The position numbers were made by a program, and so were the translations under genes. The notes beneath the pieces were generated by a model. It ran no database searches. It had not been told where the DNA came from and worked only from the letters and a program-made list of their open reading frames with translations. This document shows, piece after piece, positions 7,150 through 15,896 of a DNA stretch of 64,000 bases; positions within the stretch are counted from its first letter, which is position 1; every line of letters begins with the position of its first letter. Source of the stretch: an uncultured Ruminococcus sp. (lineage in GTDB: Bacteria > Bacillota > Clostridia > Oscillospirales > Acutalibacteraceae); contig CADCNI010000007.1 of assembly GCA_902802795.1 (NCBI GenBank), forward strand, positions 124,001-188,000, written 5' to 3'.

Positions 7150-8976
7150 ATGGGCAAACAGATGGAAGCCATTGAAAAAATTGAGGATTTCAATATGCAG
7201 GGGTTTTACGACGGCAAGGTGTTCAACTGCTACGAATTTTTCGGCGCACACCTGCTCGAGGACGGACGCTGCCTTTTCCGCACCTATGCGCCCAACGCCC
7301 GGCGCGTCACCCTGACGGGCGATTGCAACGGCTGGCAGGAAACCGACATGGTGCGGTATTACAACAGCGGCGTGTTCACCTATATCGCCGACAACGCGCA
7401 GGCGGGACAGAAATATGAATACGTCGTTTACGGTCAGAACGGCGCGGTGCATCACAGCGACCCCTACGGATTCAGCATGGAACTGCGCCCGCAGCACGCC
7501 TCCGTCATCGTGGATATGAACGAATACGAATTCCACGACGGCGAGTGGCTCGCCAGCCGCACCTTAAACTACGACAAGCCGCTCAATATCTACGAAATGC
7601 ATCTCGGTTCGTGGCACACCAATCCCGACGATCCCAACGGCTGGTACACCTACAGCGAAATCGCCGACCGCCTGATTGCCTACGTCACGGAACACGGCTA
7701 CACCCACATCGAATTCCTTCCGCTGGCGGAGCATCCCTTTGACGGATCATGGGGCTATCAGAACACCGGCTTTTTCAGCGCCACCTCCCGCTACGGCGCC
7801 CCGCGCGACCTCATGGAACTGGTGGACAAATGCCATCAAAACGGCGTGGGCGTGATTATGGATTTCGTTCCCGTCCACTTTGCGCTCGACGACTACGCCC
7901 TGCGGCAGTTCGACGGCACGGCGCTCTACGAATACCCCCATCACGACGTGGGCGAAAGCGAGTGGGGAAGCTGCAACTTCATGCATTCCCGCCGGGAAGT
8001 CGCCTGCTTCCTGCAATCGGCGGCGGAATTCTGGCTGAGGGTCTACCACTTCGACGGACTGCGCATGGACGCGATCAGCCGCGCCATCTATTGGCAGGGA
8101 GACCCCAGGCGCGGCGTAAACGGCTCCACCGTGGAATTCCTTAAAATCATGAACAAGGGACTGCGCGAGCATTTCCCGACCGCCATGCTCATCGCGGAAG
8201 ACTCCACCTCTTTCCCCGACATCACCAAGCCGGTGGACAAGGGCGGTCTGGGCTTCGATTACAAATGGGATCTGGGCTGGATGAACGACACGCTCTCCTA
8301 CTTCTCGCAGGCGCCCGAAAACCGCAGCGGTCTGTATCACAAGCTGACCTTTTCCATGATGTACTACTACAACGAACGCTATCTCCTGCCGCTGTCGCAT
8401 GACGAGGTGGTACACGGCAAGGGAACAATCGTCAATAAAATGTACGGCGAATATGAAGAAAAATTCCGTCAGGCGCGCGCCTTTTACGCCTATATGTACC
8501 TGCACCCCGGCAAAAAGCTGAACTTCATGGGCAATGAACTGGGGCAGCTCCGCGAGTGGGACGAGAAACGCGAGCAGGATTGGAACCTGCTGGAATACCC
8601 CATGCACGACGGCTTCTGCCGTTACATCAGTGCGCTCAGCGACCTGTACCTGACCCATCCCGCGCTGTCGGCGCTCGAATGCGAAACCGCGGGCTTCGAC
8701 TGGCTGGACTGCCGCAGCGAGGGGGAGTGCCTTTACGCCATGCTCCGCCGCTGGGACGAGGAAAAGCTCGTGGCGGTATTCAATTTTTCCGACTGCGACC
8801 GGGACGGCTATTCACTGACTGTCGAAGGAGCCGAAACCCTCACGCCCCTTCTGTGCAGCGAGTGGCAGCGCTTCGGCGGCAGCCTTCCCGAAGACGTCTC
8901 TCCCGTCACAGGCAGCAACAGTCAGTTTACCCTTTCTGTTCCCGCCCTCTCCGCCGTGGTCTTTCAGACAATGTGA
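7150..8976 (+). CDS. glgB: 1,4-alpha-glucan branching enzyme
   Basis: A 608-residue GH13 enzyme that cuts an alpha-1,4 chain and re-attaches it through an alpha-1,6 bond during glycogen synthesis. An N-terminal CBM48-like beta domain (about 40-125) is followed by the catalytic barrel and a C-terminal beta domain. The catalytic residues are visible: nucleophile Asp307 in GLRMDA, acid/base Glu350 in LIAEDS, and Asp418 in LSHDEVVHGK. The usual VPGHF of the family is VPVHF here. The start is ATG 7150, eight bases after AAGGAGG; an adjacent TTG at 7147 is less well spaced. No glgC or glgA is in the window. The strong terminator at 9036 ends the operon. Confidence 0.95.
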   Translation: MGKQMEAIEKIEDFNMQGFYDGKVFNCYEFFGAHLLEDGRCLFRTYAPNARRVTLTGDCNGWQETDMVRYYNSGVFTYIADNAQAGQKYEYVVYGQNGAVHHSDPYGFSMELRPQHASVIVDMNEYEFHDGEWLASRTLNYDKPLNIYEMHLGSWHTNPDDPNGWYTYSEIADRLIAYVTEHGYTHIEFLPLAEHPFDGSWGYQNTGFFSATSRYGAPRDLMELVDKCHQNGVGVIMDFVPVHFALDDYALRQFDGTALYEYPHHDVGESEWGSCNFMHSRREVACFLQSAAEFWLRVYHFDGLRMDAISRAIYWQGDPRRGVNGSTVEFLKIMNKGLREHFPTAMLIAEDSTSFPDITKPVDKGGLGFDYKWDLGWMNDTLSYFSQAPENRSGLYHKLTFSMMYYYNERYLLPLSHDEVVHGKGTIVNKMYGEYEEKFRQARAFYAYMYLHPGKKLNFMGNELGQLREWDEKREQDWNLLEYPMHDGFCRYISALSDLYLTHPALSALECETAGFDWLDCRSEGECLYAMLRRWDEEKLVAVFNFSDCDRDGYSLTVEGAETLTPLLCSEWQRFGGSLPEDVSPVTGSNSQFTLSVPALSAVVFQTM

Positions 8977-9035
8977 AATGTGAAGTGGTTAGTGGTTAGT
9001 GGTTAGCCGTTAGCGGTTAGTATTCGATTCAAACA

Positions 9036-9097
9036 AAAAACTGCACAGTGCTTTTGGAATCATCTCTTGTTCCTCTGCACTGCGCAGTTTCTTTTTT
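9036..9097 (+). terminator. intrinsic terminator of the MarR-glgB operon
   Basis: A stem AAACTGCACAGTGC pairs with GCACTGCGCAGTTT. An inner GGAA/TTCC pairing and a run of six T follow. The sequence, including the loop, is nearly repeated at 61189-61248. Confidence 0.85.
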
Positions 9098-9110
9098 ATG
9101 ATTTGCTATT

Positions 9111-9230
9111 CACTATCCACAACTTAGTGAAATGAACTCCCTCCGTCTCGCCTGCGGCGAGCCACCTCCCTCAGAGAGGGAGGCATTATCGGCTCCCTCT
9201 TTGAGGGAGCTGTCAGCGTTGTGGATAGTG
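9111..9230. mobile_element. MITE-like element with CACTATCCACAAC ends, copy 1
   Basis: Perfect 13-bp terminal inverted repeats, CACTATCCACAAC and GTTGTGGATAGTG, bound a 120-bp non-coding sequence. Inside are two hairpins: CTCGCCTGCGGCGAG and CTCCCTC...GAGGGAG pairings. A second copy, missing its right end, lies after the tRNA-Leu gene (about 21156-21270). It has no coding capacity. Confidence 0.7.
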
Positions 9231-9398
9231 ATTTACTATTACTTAAGCCGTTATCGTGTGCACCAGGCCTGATTGATAAAAGCAGCGCCTCTTGCACTCC
9301 TTCAGTCACCCGTCAGCTCTGCTAACTGCTAACGGCTAACAGCTTCCCACTAACCACTAACCACTGACCACTAACCACTGACCACTAACCACTAAAAA

Positions 9399-10928
9399 TC
9401 AGTTGTTCCAGTAATTGCGGTCGAGCGTGCGGAACTGGATGGCCTCGGAAATGTGTGCCGAGTCGATCACGTCGCTGCCGTCGAGATCGGCGACGGTACG
9501 CGCCACCTTCATAATGCGGTCATAGGCGCGTCCCGAAAGATGCAGGCGGTCAAACGCCATTTGCAGCAGCCGGGAAGCTTCGTCCGTGGTGGGGCAAACC
9601 TCATGGAGAAGCGCGGGCGTAATGCGGGCATTGCAGCGCACGCCTTTTCCCTCAAAGCGTTCCTGCTGGATTTTCCGCGCGGCGTTGACGCGCTTGCGGA
9701 TCTCCGCCGAGCTTTCGGAGGGAGCCGAACGGGACAATTCCTCGTAATCCACCGGCGGCACCTCCGCGTGGATATCCATGCGGTCGAGCAGCGGCCCCGA
9801 AATCTTGCCCAGATATTTGGCGACTGCCCCCTTGGAACAGGTGCATTGTTTGGTGGGATGTCCGAAATAGCCGCAGCGGCAGGGATTCATCGCGGCGATC
9901 ATCTGAAAATCGCAGGGATATGTCACGCGTCCCGTTGTGCGGGAAATCGTGATCTCATGGTCTTCGAGCGGCTGCCGCAGAATCTCCAGCGCCGAATTGT
10001 TGAATTCCGGCAGCTCGTCGAGAAACAGCACACCGTTGTGCGCGAGCGACACTTCGCCGGGGCCGGGAATATGTCCGCCGCCTGCCAGCGCGGCAGGTGA
10101 GGCATTGTGATGGGGCGCACGGAACGGACGGCGACGGATAAGCTGCACATTGGGCGGCAGAATGCCCGCGATGGAGTGGATTTTGGTAACCTGTATGGAT
10201 TCCTCAAAGGTCATGTCGGGCAGAATTGAGGGCAGCCGCTTGGCAAGCATGGATTTGCCCGAACCGGGCGGCCCGATCAGCAGCACATTGTGACCGCCTG
10301 CCGCCGCCACCTCCAAAGCCCGCTTAGGCGCGACCTGTCCGCGCACGTCGGCAAAATCGGGACAGTGAACGCCCTGTTCCTCAGCGGGAAAATCCTCCGG
10401 GCGCACCGGCGTTAATGACGCTCTGCCCGTGATGTGCGCCACAATTTCCTCCACTTTTTCCACGGCGTAAATGTCCAACCCGTTCACCACCGACGCCTCC
10501 GCGGCATTGGCTTTGGGGATATACAGCGACGTGTAGCCGAGGTCCCGCGCCATGATCGCCATGGCCAGCACGCCGCGCACCGAACGAACCTCCCCCGTCA
10601 GCGACAGTTCCCCGATAAAGGCGCAGCCCTCCGGCACGCCCTCGATCTGACGGCTGGCGCACAGCAGCGCCATAAAGATGGGCAGGTCGTACATCGGCCC
10701 CTCCTTGCGGATATCGGCGGGAGCCAGATTCACGGTAACTTTGCCCAGCGGGAATTCATACCCGCAGTTATCCATCGCCGCTCTCACGCGGTCGCGCGAC
10801 TCCTTGACCGACGTGTCAGGCAGCCCCACCACGTCAAATCCCGGCAAACTCTGGTTGATGTTCGCCTCCACCTGTATGGCGTAAGCGTCAATGCCAAAGG
10901 TTCCCAGACTGTTGATCGCAGCAAACAT
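9399..10928 (-). CDS. comM: YifB/ComM family Mg-chelatase-like AAA+ ATPase
   Basis: A 509-residue protein. An N-terminal ChlI/Lon-protease-like fold (about 1-165) precedes the AAA+ module with Walker A GPPGSGKS (219-226), Walker B FLDELPEF, and a C-terminal Mg_chelatase domain with the cysteine-rich NPCRCGYFG segment. In naturally competent bacteria ComM is a hexameric helicase that extends branch migration during uptake of foreign DNA. The family is also common in organisms not known to be competent, so the function here is by homology. ATG 10928 is preceded by a GGGGGA site. It is 18 bp downstream of the hypothetical gene at 10947 and probably co-transcribed with it. Confidence 0.9.
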   Translation of the reverse strand: MFAAINSLGTFGIDAYAIQVEANINQSLPGFDVVGLPDTSVKESRDRVRAAMDNCGYEFPLGKVTVNLAPADIRKEGPMYDLPIFMALLCASRQIEGVPEGCAFIGELSLTGEVRSVRGVLAMAIMARDLGYTSLYIPKANAAEASVVNGLDIYAVEKVEEIVAHITGRASLTPVRPEDFPAEEQGVHCPDFADVRGQVAPKRALEVAAAGGHNVLLIGPPGSGKSMLAKRLPSILPDMTFEESIQVTKIHSIAGILPPNVQLIRRRPFRAPHHNASPAALAGGGHIPGPGEVSLAHNGVLFLDELPEFNNSALEILRQPLEDHEITISRTTGRVTYPCDFQMIAAMNPCRCGYFGHPTKQCTCSKGAVAKYLGKISGPLLDRMDIHAEVPPVDYEELSRSAPSESSAEIRKRVNAARKIQQERFEGKGVRCNARITPALLHEVCPTTDEASRLLQMAFDRLHLSGRAYDRIMKVARTVADLDGSDVIDSAHISEAIQFRTLDRNYWNN

Positions 10929-10946
10929 GATGTTTTATTTTCCCCC

Positions 10947-11663
10947 TCATTTTTCTATATCTATGTAAATCTCCTGCATTCTCTGCGCAAAAACATTGCG
11001 GCGCGGACGTATCGTCACGCGTTTTTTGCTGAGCAGAATCGTGCCGTACTGGTCGGCAAAATCAAAGGAAGGCAGGCGCGGCATTTTCTTGTCAAGCACT
11101 GCTTCACCTGCCTGATTCGTCACGCGCAGGCGAGGACATATTCGCAGATCGTCGGCAATGCCCACCCAAAGGCAAGCGCGCAGCGCGGCGGATTCTTTTG
11201 TTTTATACGGCACCTCAAAATCCTCGCCCTTTTGCAGAATCTCCTCCTGTAAACCGACAAGCGCCGCCTTGTCTGCTTCCTCGCGGCAAAAATGCGCTGT
11301 CAGCGCACCCACCGCCTGCCGCAGGTACCATTCGCCCGACTCCGCCCCGTATTGAAGCGCGCGATCCTCTTCCTCGCTCACGCCTATGTCTATATAGCGG
11401 TACCAATTGCTTTGTCCGCTGTATACCGGCAGTTCGGCAATCCATTGGGACTGCCCCTCTTGCAGTCGGGTGGTAAAATTCAAGTAGAGGTGATCGTACT
11501 TCCCGTCAGGGTCAAGCTGAAACGGTTTCTCCCGAAGCGCCCAAAGCAGCCGTTCTGTCGGCGCGAGGCTTCCCTTTGCGGTGCAGTGTTCGCAGTCCCG
11601 GCGGATGTCCAGATGATCCGCGCCTCTTTCTCTGAAAAAACGAATGTCCTTTAGATATGCCAT
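10947..11663 (-). CDS. hypothetical protein (238 residues) upstream of comM
   Basis: I do not recognise this protein. It begins with a basic segment containing a CEHC pair (about residues 24-27), has a mixed alpha/beta composition without signal peptide or membrane span, and ends in a basic region (KKRVTIRPRRNVFAQRM). ATG 11663 follows AAAGGGAG. Separation from comM by 18 bp implies one transcript. Possible roles include an immunity-type or regulatory protein, but no motif supports either. Confidence 0.6.
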   Translation of the reverse strand: MAYLKDIRFFRERGADHLDIRRDCEHCTAKGSLAPTERLLWALREKPFQLDPDGKYDHLYLNFTTRLQEGQSQWIAELPVYSGQSNWYRYIDIGVSEEEDRALQYGAESGEWYLRQAVGALTAHFCREEADKAALVGLQEEILQKGEDFEVPYKTKESAALRACLWVGIADDLRICPRLRVTNQAGEAVLDKKMPRLPSFDFADQYGTILLSKKRVTIRPRRNVFAQRMQEIYIDIEK

Positions 11664-11696
11664 CTCATTTTCTCCCTTTCAGTGACGATATTTAGC

Positions 11697-11990
11697 CGAT
11701 TGCAAAAGCCGAATACGGCGTAAATACGGGTTCTGGTCAACGGGAAAGGGACGCTTTTTTCTCCGTTTGGAGCAAGGCAACTCGTGCTATGGGGCTGCTG
11801 CCGTATTCGCCCAACCCTGTTGCGTGTCCAGGCTCGTTCCGCTCGTTCGGCTACGCCTCACTCGTGGGGCTTTGCCCCACCCCCCACAAGGGCGCTGCCC
11901 TTGACCTGCCAGGAGGAACAAGTTCCCCCTGGACTCCCACGCTCGCATACGCTCGCTAATTGCGCTTCGCTTTTTCTTCTTTTTTCCTTT
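11697..11990. repeat. stem-loop-rich intergenic repeat, single-arm copy
   Basis: A non-coding block packed with short hairpins, for example GGGGCTTTGCCCC and AAGGGCGCTGCCCTT. It ends in GCTAATTGCGCTTCGC followed by a pyrimidine run. The same arm, highly similar, occurs in inverted orientation at 34955-35110 and a related arm at 35180-35330. It stops exactly at the stop codon of the kinase gene (11992), so the two ends meet without a spacer. There is no reading frame of note. Confidence 0.65.
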
Positions 11991-11991
11991 T

Positions 11992-12951
11992 TTACGACAG
12001 CCTGCCCTGCCCGATAAATTCGCGCAGCAGCGAATCGGCGGGAATCAGCCCTTCGTCTAAGTTTTCAAAAAGCGACAGCTTTTGAATATAATCCTGCGCC
12101 TCGGCATAATAGGGGCTATCCTCCCCCAGCGCGCGCAAAATCTCAATCGCCTTATCCGCAATGGCGTTGACCTCGTAGATATGGATAGAATTAATGGTCA
12201 CGGTCGCGAGGCGCTTGTAATCGGAAATATACAGTTCCTCCCCGCGCATCACCGACGGCCACATGGCAAAAGTGCGTTCCGGCGGACTGCTGCGAAAGCG
12301 GTAGTCCCGCACCAGCCGGCGCAGAAACCGGATCTGATGCGCGTCGATCACCACATCGTCGCCCTCCTTGATGCCCTGCTTGACGCTGATGTAGATTTTG
12401 ACCATCTTGTCCTCCGGCAGACAGTCCGTGATGATGGGATTGAGCGCATGAATGCCCTCAACAATCACCACGTCATTTTCCCCGATTTCAAGCGGATAAC
12501 GCTCCGGCGCGGGGCTTTTGGCGGCAAAGTCAAAGCGCGGCATCATGCAGCGTCCCGTTTCGAGCAGCGACGCCATGCATTCCCGCATGAGCTTGATATC
12601 CAGCGCGTAGACCGATTCATAATCATAGCCGCCGTCGGGCAGGCGCGGCGCTTTTCCCTCGCCCTTGAAGAAATCGTCAAGCGACAGCCGCACGGCGTTC
12701 GCCCCCGAAGCCCGCACGCGACTCACCAGCATATTGGCGGTGGTGGTCTTGCCCGAACTTGACGGGCCGCACATCATGATGACCTTGCGACCGTCGCCCG
12801 TGGACATGACAAAATCCGCGATTTCATTGACGCGCTTGGCATACTGCTGCTCCATCTGGCGGATGAGTTCCTGCGGCGCGTTGCGAACGGCGTGATTGAT
12901 ATGCCGCAGCCGTTCGGTGTAGTGAATGTAGTAATCAACAAAATTGATCAT
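11992..12951 (-). CDS. uridine kinase-like P-loop kinase
   Basis: A 319-residue member of the uridine kinase / phosphoribulokinase superfamily. The P-loop GPSSSGKTT is at 62-70 after a helical N-terminal extension of about 55 residues, a DDFF motif (LSLDDFF) follows at about 92-98, and IVEGIHALNP marks the second core motif. Clostridial proteins of this size differ from short Udk by the N-terminal helical extension, and their true substrate is uncertain; uridine or a related nucleoside is the usual guess. The gene begins inside the last codons of hemZ (17-bp overlap), so translation is coupled. The C-terminus directly abuts a repeat. Confidence 0.8.
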   Translation of the reverse strand: MINFVDYYIHYTERLRHINHAVRNAPQELIRQMEQQYAKRVNEIADFVMSTGDGRKVIMMCGPSSSGKTTTANMLVSRVRASGANAVRLSLDDFFKGEGKAPRLPDGGYDYESVYALDIKLMRECMASLLETGRCMMPRFDFAAKSPAPERYPLEIGENDVVIVEGIHALNPIITDCLPEDKMVKIYISVKQGIKEGDDVVIDAHQIRFLRRLVRDYRFRSSPPERTFAMWPSVMRGEELYISDYKRLATVTINSIHIYEVNAIADKAIEILRALGEDSPYYAEAQDYIQKLSLFENLDEGLIPADSLLREFIGQGRLS

Positions 12952-14392
12952 AGAATTCCTGAATACCCTTCTTTCTTTCGATCATTTCATCAAAACGGGA
13001 GATGTACTCATAGGGATATTTAAAATTGAAAATGCGCTCGATGTTGTTGACATGCGGCTGCTTGAGCTTGGTCACTGCGCCGCCGCCTACCGCTAAAATG
13101 GTGTGGGTTTCATCCATGATAAAGACGTTGTACACGCCCTCAAATCCCGGCTTCGCCCAGCCGACATTTTCCAGATTGCCCACCATGCCCGACTGACGGT
13201 AGAGATAATAGGGGTCGTAGCCCATCTCTGTCAGACGCTTCTCGCCGTAATCGAGCATTTGCGACGCCAGCGCACCCTCGGCATTGTACTGCGCGATATG
13301 CTCCGTCACCAGTCCCGCCGCCCGCTTCATGGCGAGAGTATGGACAGTGATGGAGGCGGGATCCATGGCGATCACGCCGTCGATCGTGCGGCGGTAGGAA
13401 TCGAAGGTGTCGCCCTGCAAGCCCGCTATCAGATCCATGTTGATATTGTCAAACCCCGCCGCCTTTGCCATATCCATGGCGGCATACACCTGCTCTACCG
13501 TGTGTCGTCTGCCGATGGAGCGCAGGATTTCGTCATTGAGCGTCTGGGGATTGATGCTGATTCTCCCCACGCCGCAGCGCTTAATTGCCGTGAGCTTTTC
13601 GGGCGTGATGGTGTCGGGTCGCCCCGCCTCCACGGTGAATTCATGCACATCCGAGAGATCAAAGCGGTCGGACACCGCCGTCAGCACGCGTTCCAATTGC
13701 TCTGCGGAAAGAGTGGTGGGCGTGCCGCCGCCCATATAGACCGATTCGAGATGCAGCCCCAGCGACTTCGCGATGTCGGCGGTCATTCCGATTTCCTTTA
13801 CCAGCAGTTCGGTGTATTCCGGCATGAGCTTCGCCGCGTGTTCAATCGACTGCGAAACAAAGGAACAATAGCTGCACCGCGACGGACAAAACGGCACGGA
13901 AATATACAGGCTGAAGGAATTATCCCGCGAGAGCGAGAGGATTTTATCTTCCCCCAGCACGGTGCGGCGGCTGAGCGCCAGCTTCTTTTCGGAAACAAGA
14001 TAATCCTCCCGAAAACGCCGCTCCGCTTCTTCCCTGCCATATTCGCGGGTCAGCATACGCAGCAGCTTCATGGGGCGGATGCCCGTGAGCAGTCCCCAAG
14101 GAGGATTAAAACCCGTGAGCGCCGTAAACTGTCGGCAAAGGAGCTGCGCGGCGGCAAGTTCGCAAAAGCCCTTGTCCTCCGCTTTTTCCTGCGGCACGAG
14201 CGTTTCGTCGCGGAATTCCTTCTCCCCCGCTTTCAGCCGGGAGGAAATATGCCGCCCGTTCCACCGCACCTCAATGCGCAGGGCATTCGGGTCGTCGGCT
14301 TCTTTGTCGCTGTGTTTCTGGTCGGGAAAGAATACCCGCGCCAGTTTTTCATATTCATAACGGGAAGCAATTCCCTCAGTCACAATATACAT
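12935..14392 (-). CDS. hemZ: HemZ, oxygen-independent coproporphyrinogen-III oxidase-like radical SAM protein
   Basis: A 485-residue radical SAM enzyme. The cluster motif CPSRCSYC (cysteines at about 169, 173 and 176) binds the 4Fe-4S that cleaves SAM, followed by the glycine-rich MGGGTPT. A HemN-like core covers about 160-400, and an extra N-terminal region of about 150 residues is typical of HemZ. In Bacillus HemZ acts in anaerobic haem synthesis. No other haem gene is present here, so the substrate is uncertain. I use ATG 14392, because the upstream extension to 14479 would overlap the preceding gene and has no homology-like content. It is part of the MBL-hemZ-kinase operon. Confidence 0.85.
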   Translation of the reverse strand: MYIVTEGIASRYEYEKLARVFFPDQKHSDKEADDPNALRIEVRWNGRHISSRLKAGEKEFRDETLVPQEKAEDKGFCELAAAQLLCRQFTALTGFNPPWGLLTGIRPMKLLRMLTREYGREEAERRFREDYLVSEKKLALSRRTVLGEDKILSLSRDNSFSLYISVPFCPSRCSYCSFVSQSIEHAAKLMPEYTELLVKEIGMTADIAKSLGLHLESVYMGGGTPTTLSAEQLERVLTAVSDRFDLSDVHEFTVEAGRPDTITPEKLTAIKRCGVGRISINPQTLNDEILRSIGRRHTVEQVYAAMDMAKAAGFDNINMDLIAGLQGDTFDSYRRTIDGVIAMDPASITVHTLAMKRAAGLVTEHIAQYNAEGALASQMLDYGEKRLTEMGYDPYYLYRQSGMVGNLENVGWAKPGFEGVYNVFIMDETHTILAVGGGAVTKLKQPHVNNIERIFNFKYPYEYISRFDEMIERKKGIQEFYDQFC

Positions 14393-14429
14393 AGTAAAGT
14401 CAACCTTTGTGTTTGATAAAATAGGAGCG

Positions 14430-15071
14430 TCAGTGATTCTGTCCGAACCAGCGGACATACGGATTGCTGACCCGCTCACGGGAAAGCGTCGTCACGCCCT
14501 CATGTCCGGGATAAACGATATAATCCCCCTCGAGCGCCATCAGCCTTTGCAGCGAGCGGCTCATCTCGGAAGCGCTGCCGCCGGGGAAATCCGTGCGCCC
14601 CGCGGATTCGCGGAAGAGGGTGTCGCCCGAAAAAATCAGCCCCTCGGTGATGTAGCAGCAGCTTCCCACGGTATGTCCCGGCGTGTGCATGACGGTAAAC
14701 TTCGTTTCCCCCACATAAAACGTCTCCCCGTCGTCAAAAGTGAGATCGGCAGGCGGATAAATCGTGCGCTGTCCGAAGAAATACCCCGAAAGATTGATCC
14801 CGGAATCCCGCAGTCCCGCCGCGTCATGTTTTTGAATCGCGACAGGCGCTCCGGTCAGTTCCCTGACTTCGCTCACACCGCCCACATGGTCAAAATGGCA
14901 GTGCGTCAGCAGGATATAATCAAACGACGCCCTCCCCGCCTCCTCGATGGCGGCACGCAAACGGTCATTCATCTCACCCGGGTCAATGATGGCGCACCGT
15001 CCGGTGCTTTCGTCCCGATAGATATAACAATTGGTTTCCAGTTCTCCGACCTGTATTCCGGTAACTTTCAT
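14430..15071 (-). CDS. MBL-fold metallo-hydrolase (glyoxalase II-like, YcbL type)
   Basis: A 213-residue single-domain metallo-beta-lactamase fold protein. The signature THCHFDHVGG lies at about residues 56-65 and supplies most of the zinc ligands; further ligands are in HTPGHT (about 126-131), FSGDTLF (about 149-155) and the late YPGHE. This arrangement fits the hydroxyacylglutathione hydrolase-like branch without the C-terminal glyoxalase II domain. It probably hydrolyses a small thioester. ATG 15071 follows AAAGGAGAG. It lies directly upstream of hemZ in the order common in Clostridia (dtd - MBL - hemZ), except that the gene at 15130 has been inserted between. Confidence 0.85.
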   Translation of the reverse strand: MKVTGIQVGELETNCYIYRDESTGRCAIIDPGEMNDRLRAAIEEAGRASFDYILLTHCHFDHVGGVSEVRELTGAPVAIQKHDAAGLRDSGINLSGYFFGQRTIYPPADLTFDDGETFYVGETKFTVMHTPGHTVGSCCYITEGLIFSGDTLFRESAGRTDFPGGSASEMSRSLQRLMALEGDYIVYPGHEGVTTLSRERVSNPYVRWFGQNH

Positions 15072-15129
15072 TGGGTGTTTCTCTCCTTTGTGATTGTGTG
15101 TATTCTGTATCGTTTCTTGGATATCCGCA

Positions 15130-15870
15130 TCAATCAGAATGCAACAAATTCAAATCCGACAAATCTTGCCGTGCATTTTCCCACGTTTTATCCCTGCCAT
15201 ATTCGGAAAAATTTTTATCATCATTTTGTGGAAAATAAATTTCATATCCTTTGCTGCAGGGATGAAACGGCGGAACAGGGATTTCCCTGTCAGATGAAAA
15301 ATAAGTATAAGCAAATAAAAACGGTATCTTATCATGTACCAATTCACTTAACTGAATGGCGTGCGCTATCTTTTGTTCTGTTTCGTTTAATCTCGGATTA
15401 CCTACCCCTTCTACAAAAAACTCAGGTTTTTTGCTGTTATCAAGCTGATCTAAACACATCCACTTAACATCAAAGGCAGAGCGCAGCAAATCCAATAATG
15501 AATGTCCCAATGTCAACCCATTATCCGTCCCTGCCGACAGGTCATTCACAGGAAAAACCAAAGTGATAAAAAAATAATCCTCGGAATGCTTATGGAACAC
15601 CAATTCAAATTGAATATCTTCCGTCCATTTTCCTCCTCTGGGCAGATATAAATAACTGATAGATGTAATTTCATCTGTAAGATAAATGTCCGTTTCCTTA
15701 TATTTTTTGACGGAGAAATTTTTAAATGTTTGACCTGAAAACAATGTAACCCGGGTGTATTTTTGACGCACGATAGAAGCAGCTTCCTTCGCGATCAAAT
15801 CCACAGTTTCCCTTAACGAACAATGATGAAGCCATATGCATCGACTGATTAAGATCGCTTTTCGATTCAT
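15130..15870 (-). CDS. hypothetical protein, AT-rich, possible immunity-type protein
   Basis: A 246-residue soluble protein that I do not recognise. Its codons are much richer in A and T than those of dtd and the MBL gene on either side, which suggests recent acquisition. It is predicted to be alpha/beta with many aromatic residues, and has no signal peptide or membrane span. ATG 15870 is preceded by GGATGGAG. It interrupts an otherwise conserved dtd-MBL-hemZ order, and two recognisable immunity-type genes lie within 5 kb on the same strand. That setting makes an immunity or defence role plausible, but no domain evidence supports it. Confidence 0.6.
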   Translation of the reverse strand: MNRKAILISRCIWLHHCSLRETVDLIAKEAASIVRQKYTRVTLFSGQTFKNFSVKKYKETDIYLTDEITSISYLYLPRGGKWTEDIQFELVFHKHSEDYFFITLVFPVNDLSAGTDNGLTLGHSLLDLLRSAFDVKWMCLDQLDNSKKPEFFVEGVGNPRLNETEQKIAHAIQLSELVHDKIPFLFAYTYFSSDREIPVPPFHPCSKGYEIYFPQNDDKNFSEYGRDKTWENARQDLSDLNLLHSD

Positions 15871-15896
15871 TTTTTAACTCCATCCTTCCCACTTTG

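Larger units (their letters stand above)
8985..9395. repeat. repeat-filled intergenic region (degenerate GGTTAGT arms plus nested element)
   Basis: There is no gene in the 420 bp between glgB and comM. The left edge (about 8985-9021) is a run of GTGGTTAGTGGTTAG units, and the right edge (about 9327-9395) is the inverse, ACTAACCACTGACC units. Between them lie the terminator at 9036 and the element at 9111. Similar short-period degenerate repeats recur at 41284-41316 and 62430-62487, so they are a genome-wide spacer feature and not part of glgB. Confidence 0.6.

Noticed and set aside
9124..9309. A 61-codon frame on the minus strand in the glgB-comM gap
   Set aside because: It crosses the inverted-repeat element at 9111-9230 and has no ribosome site.
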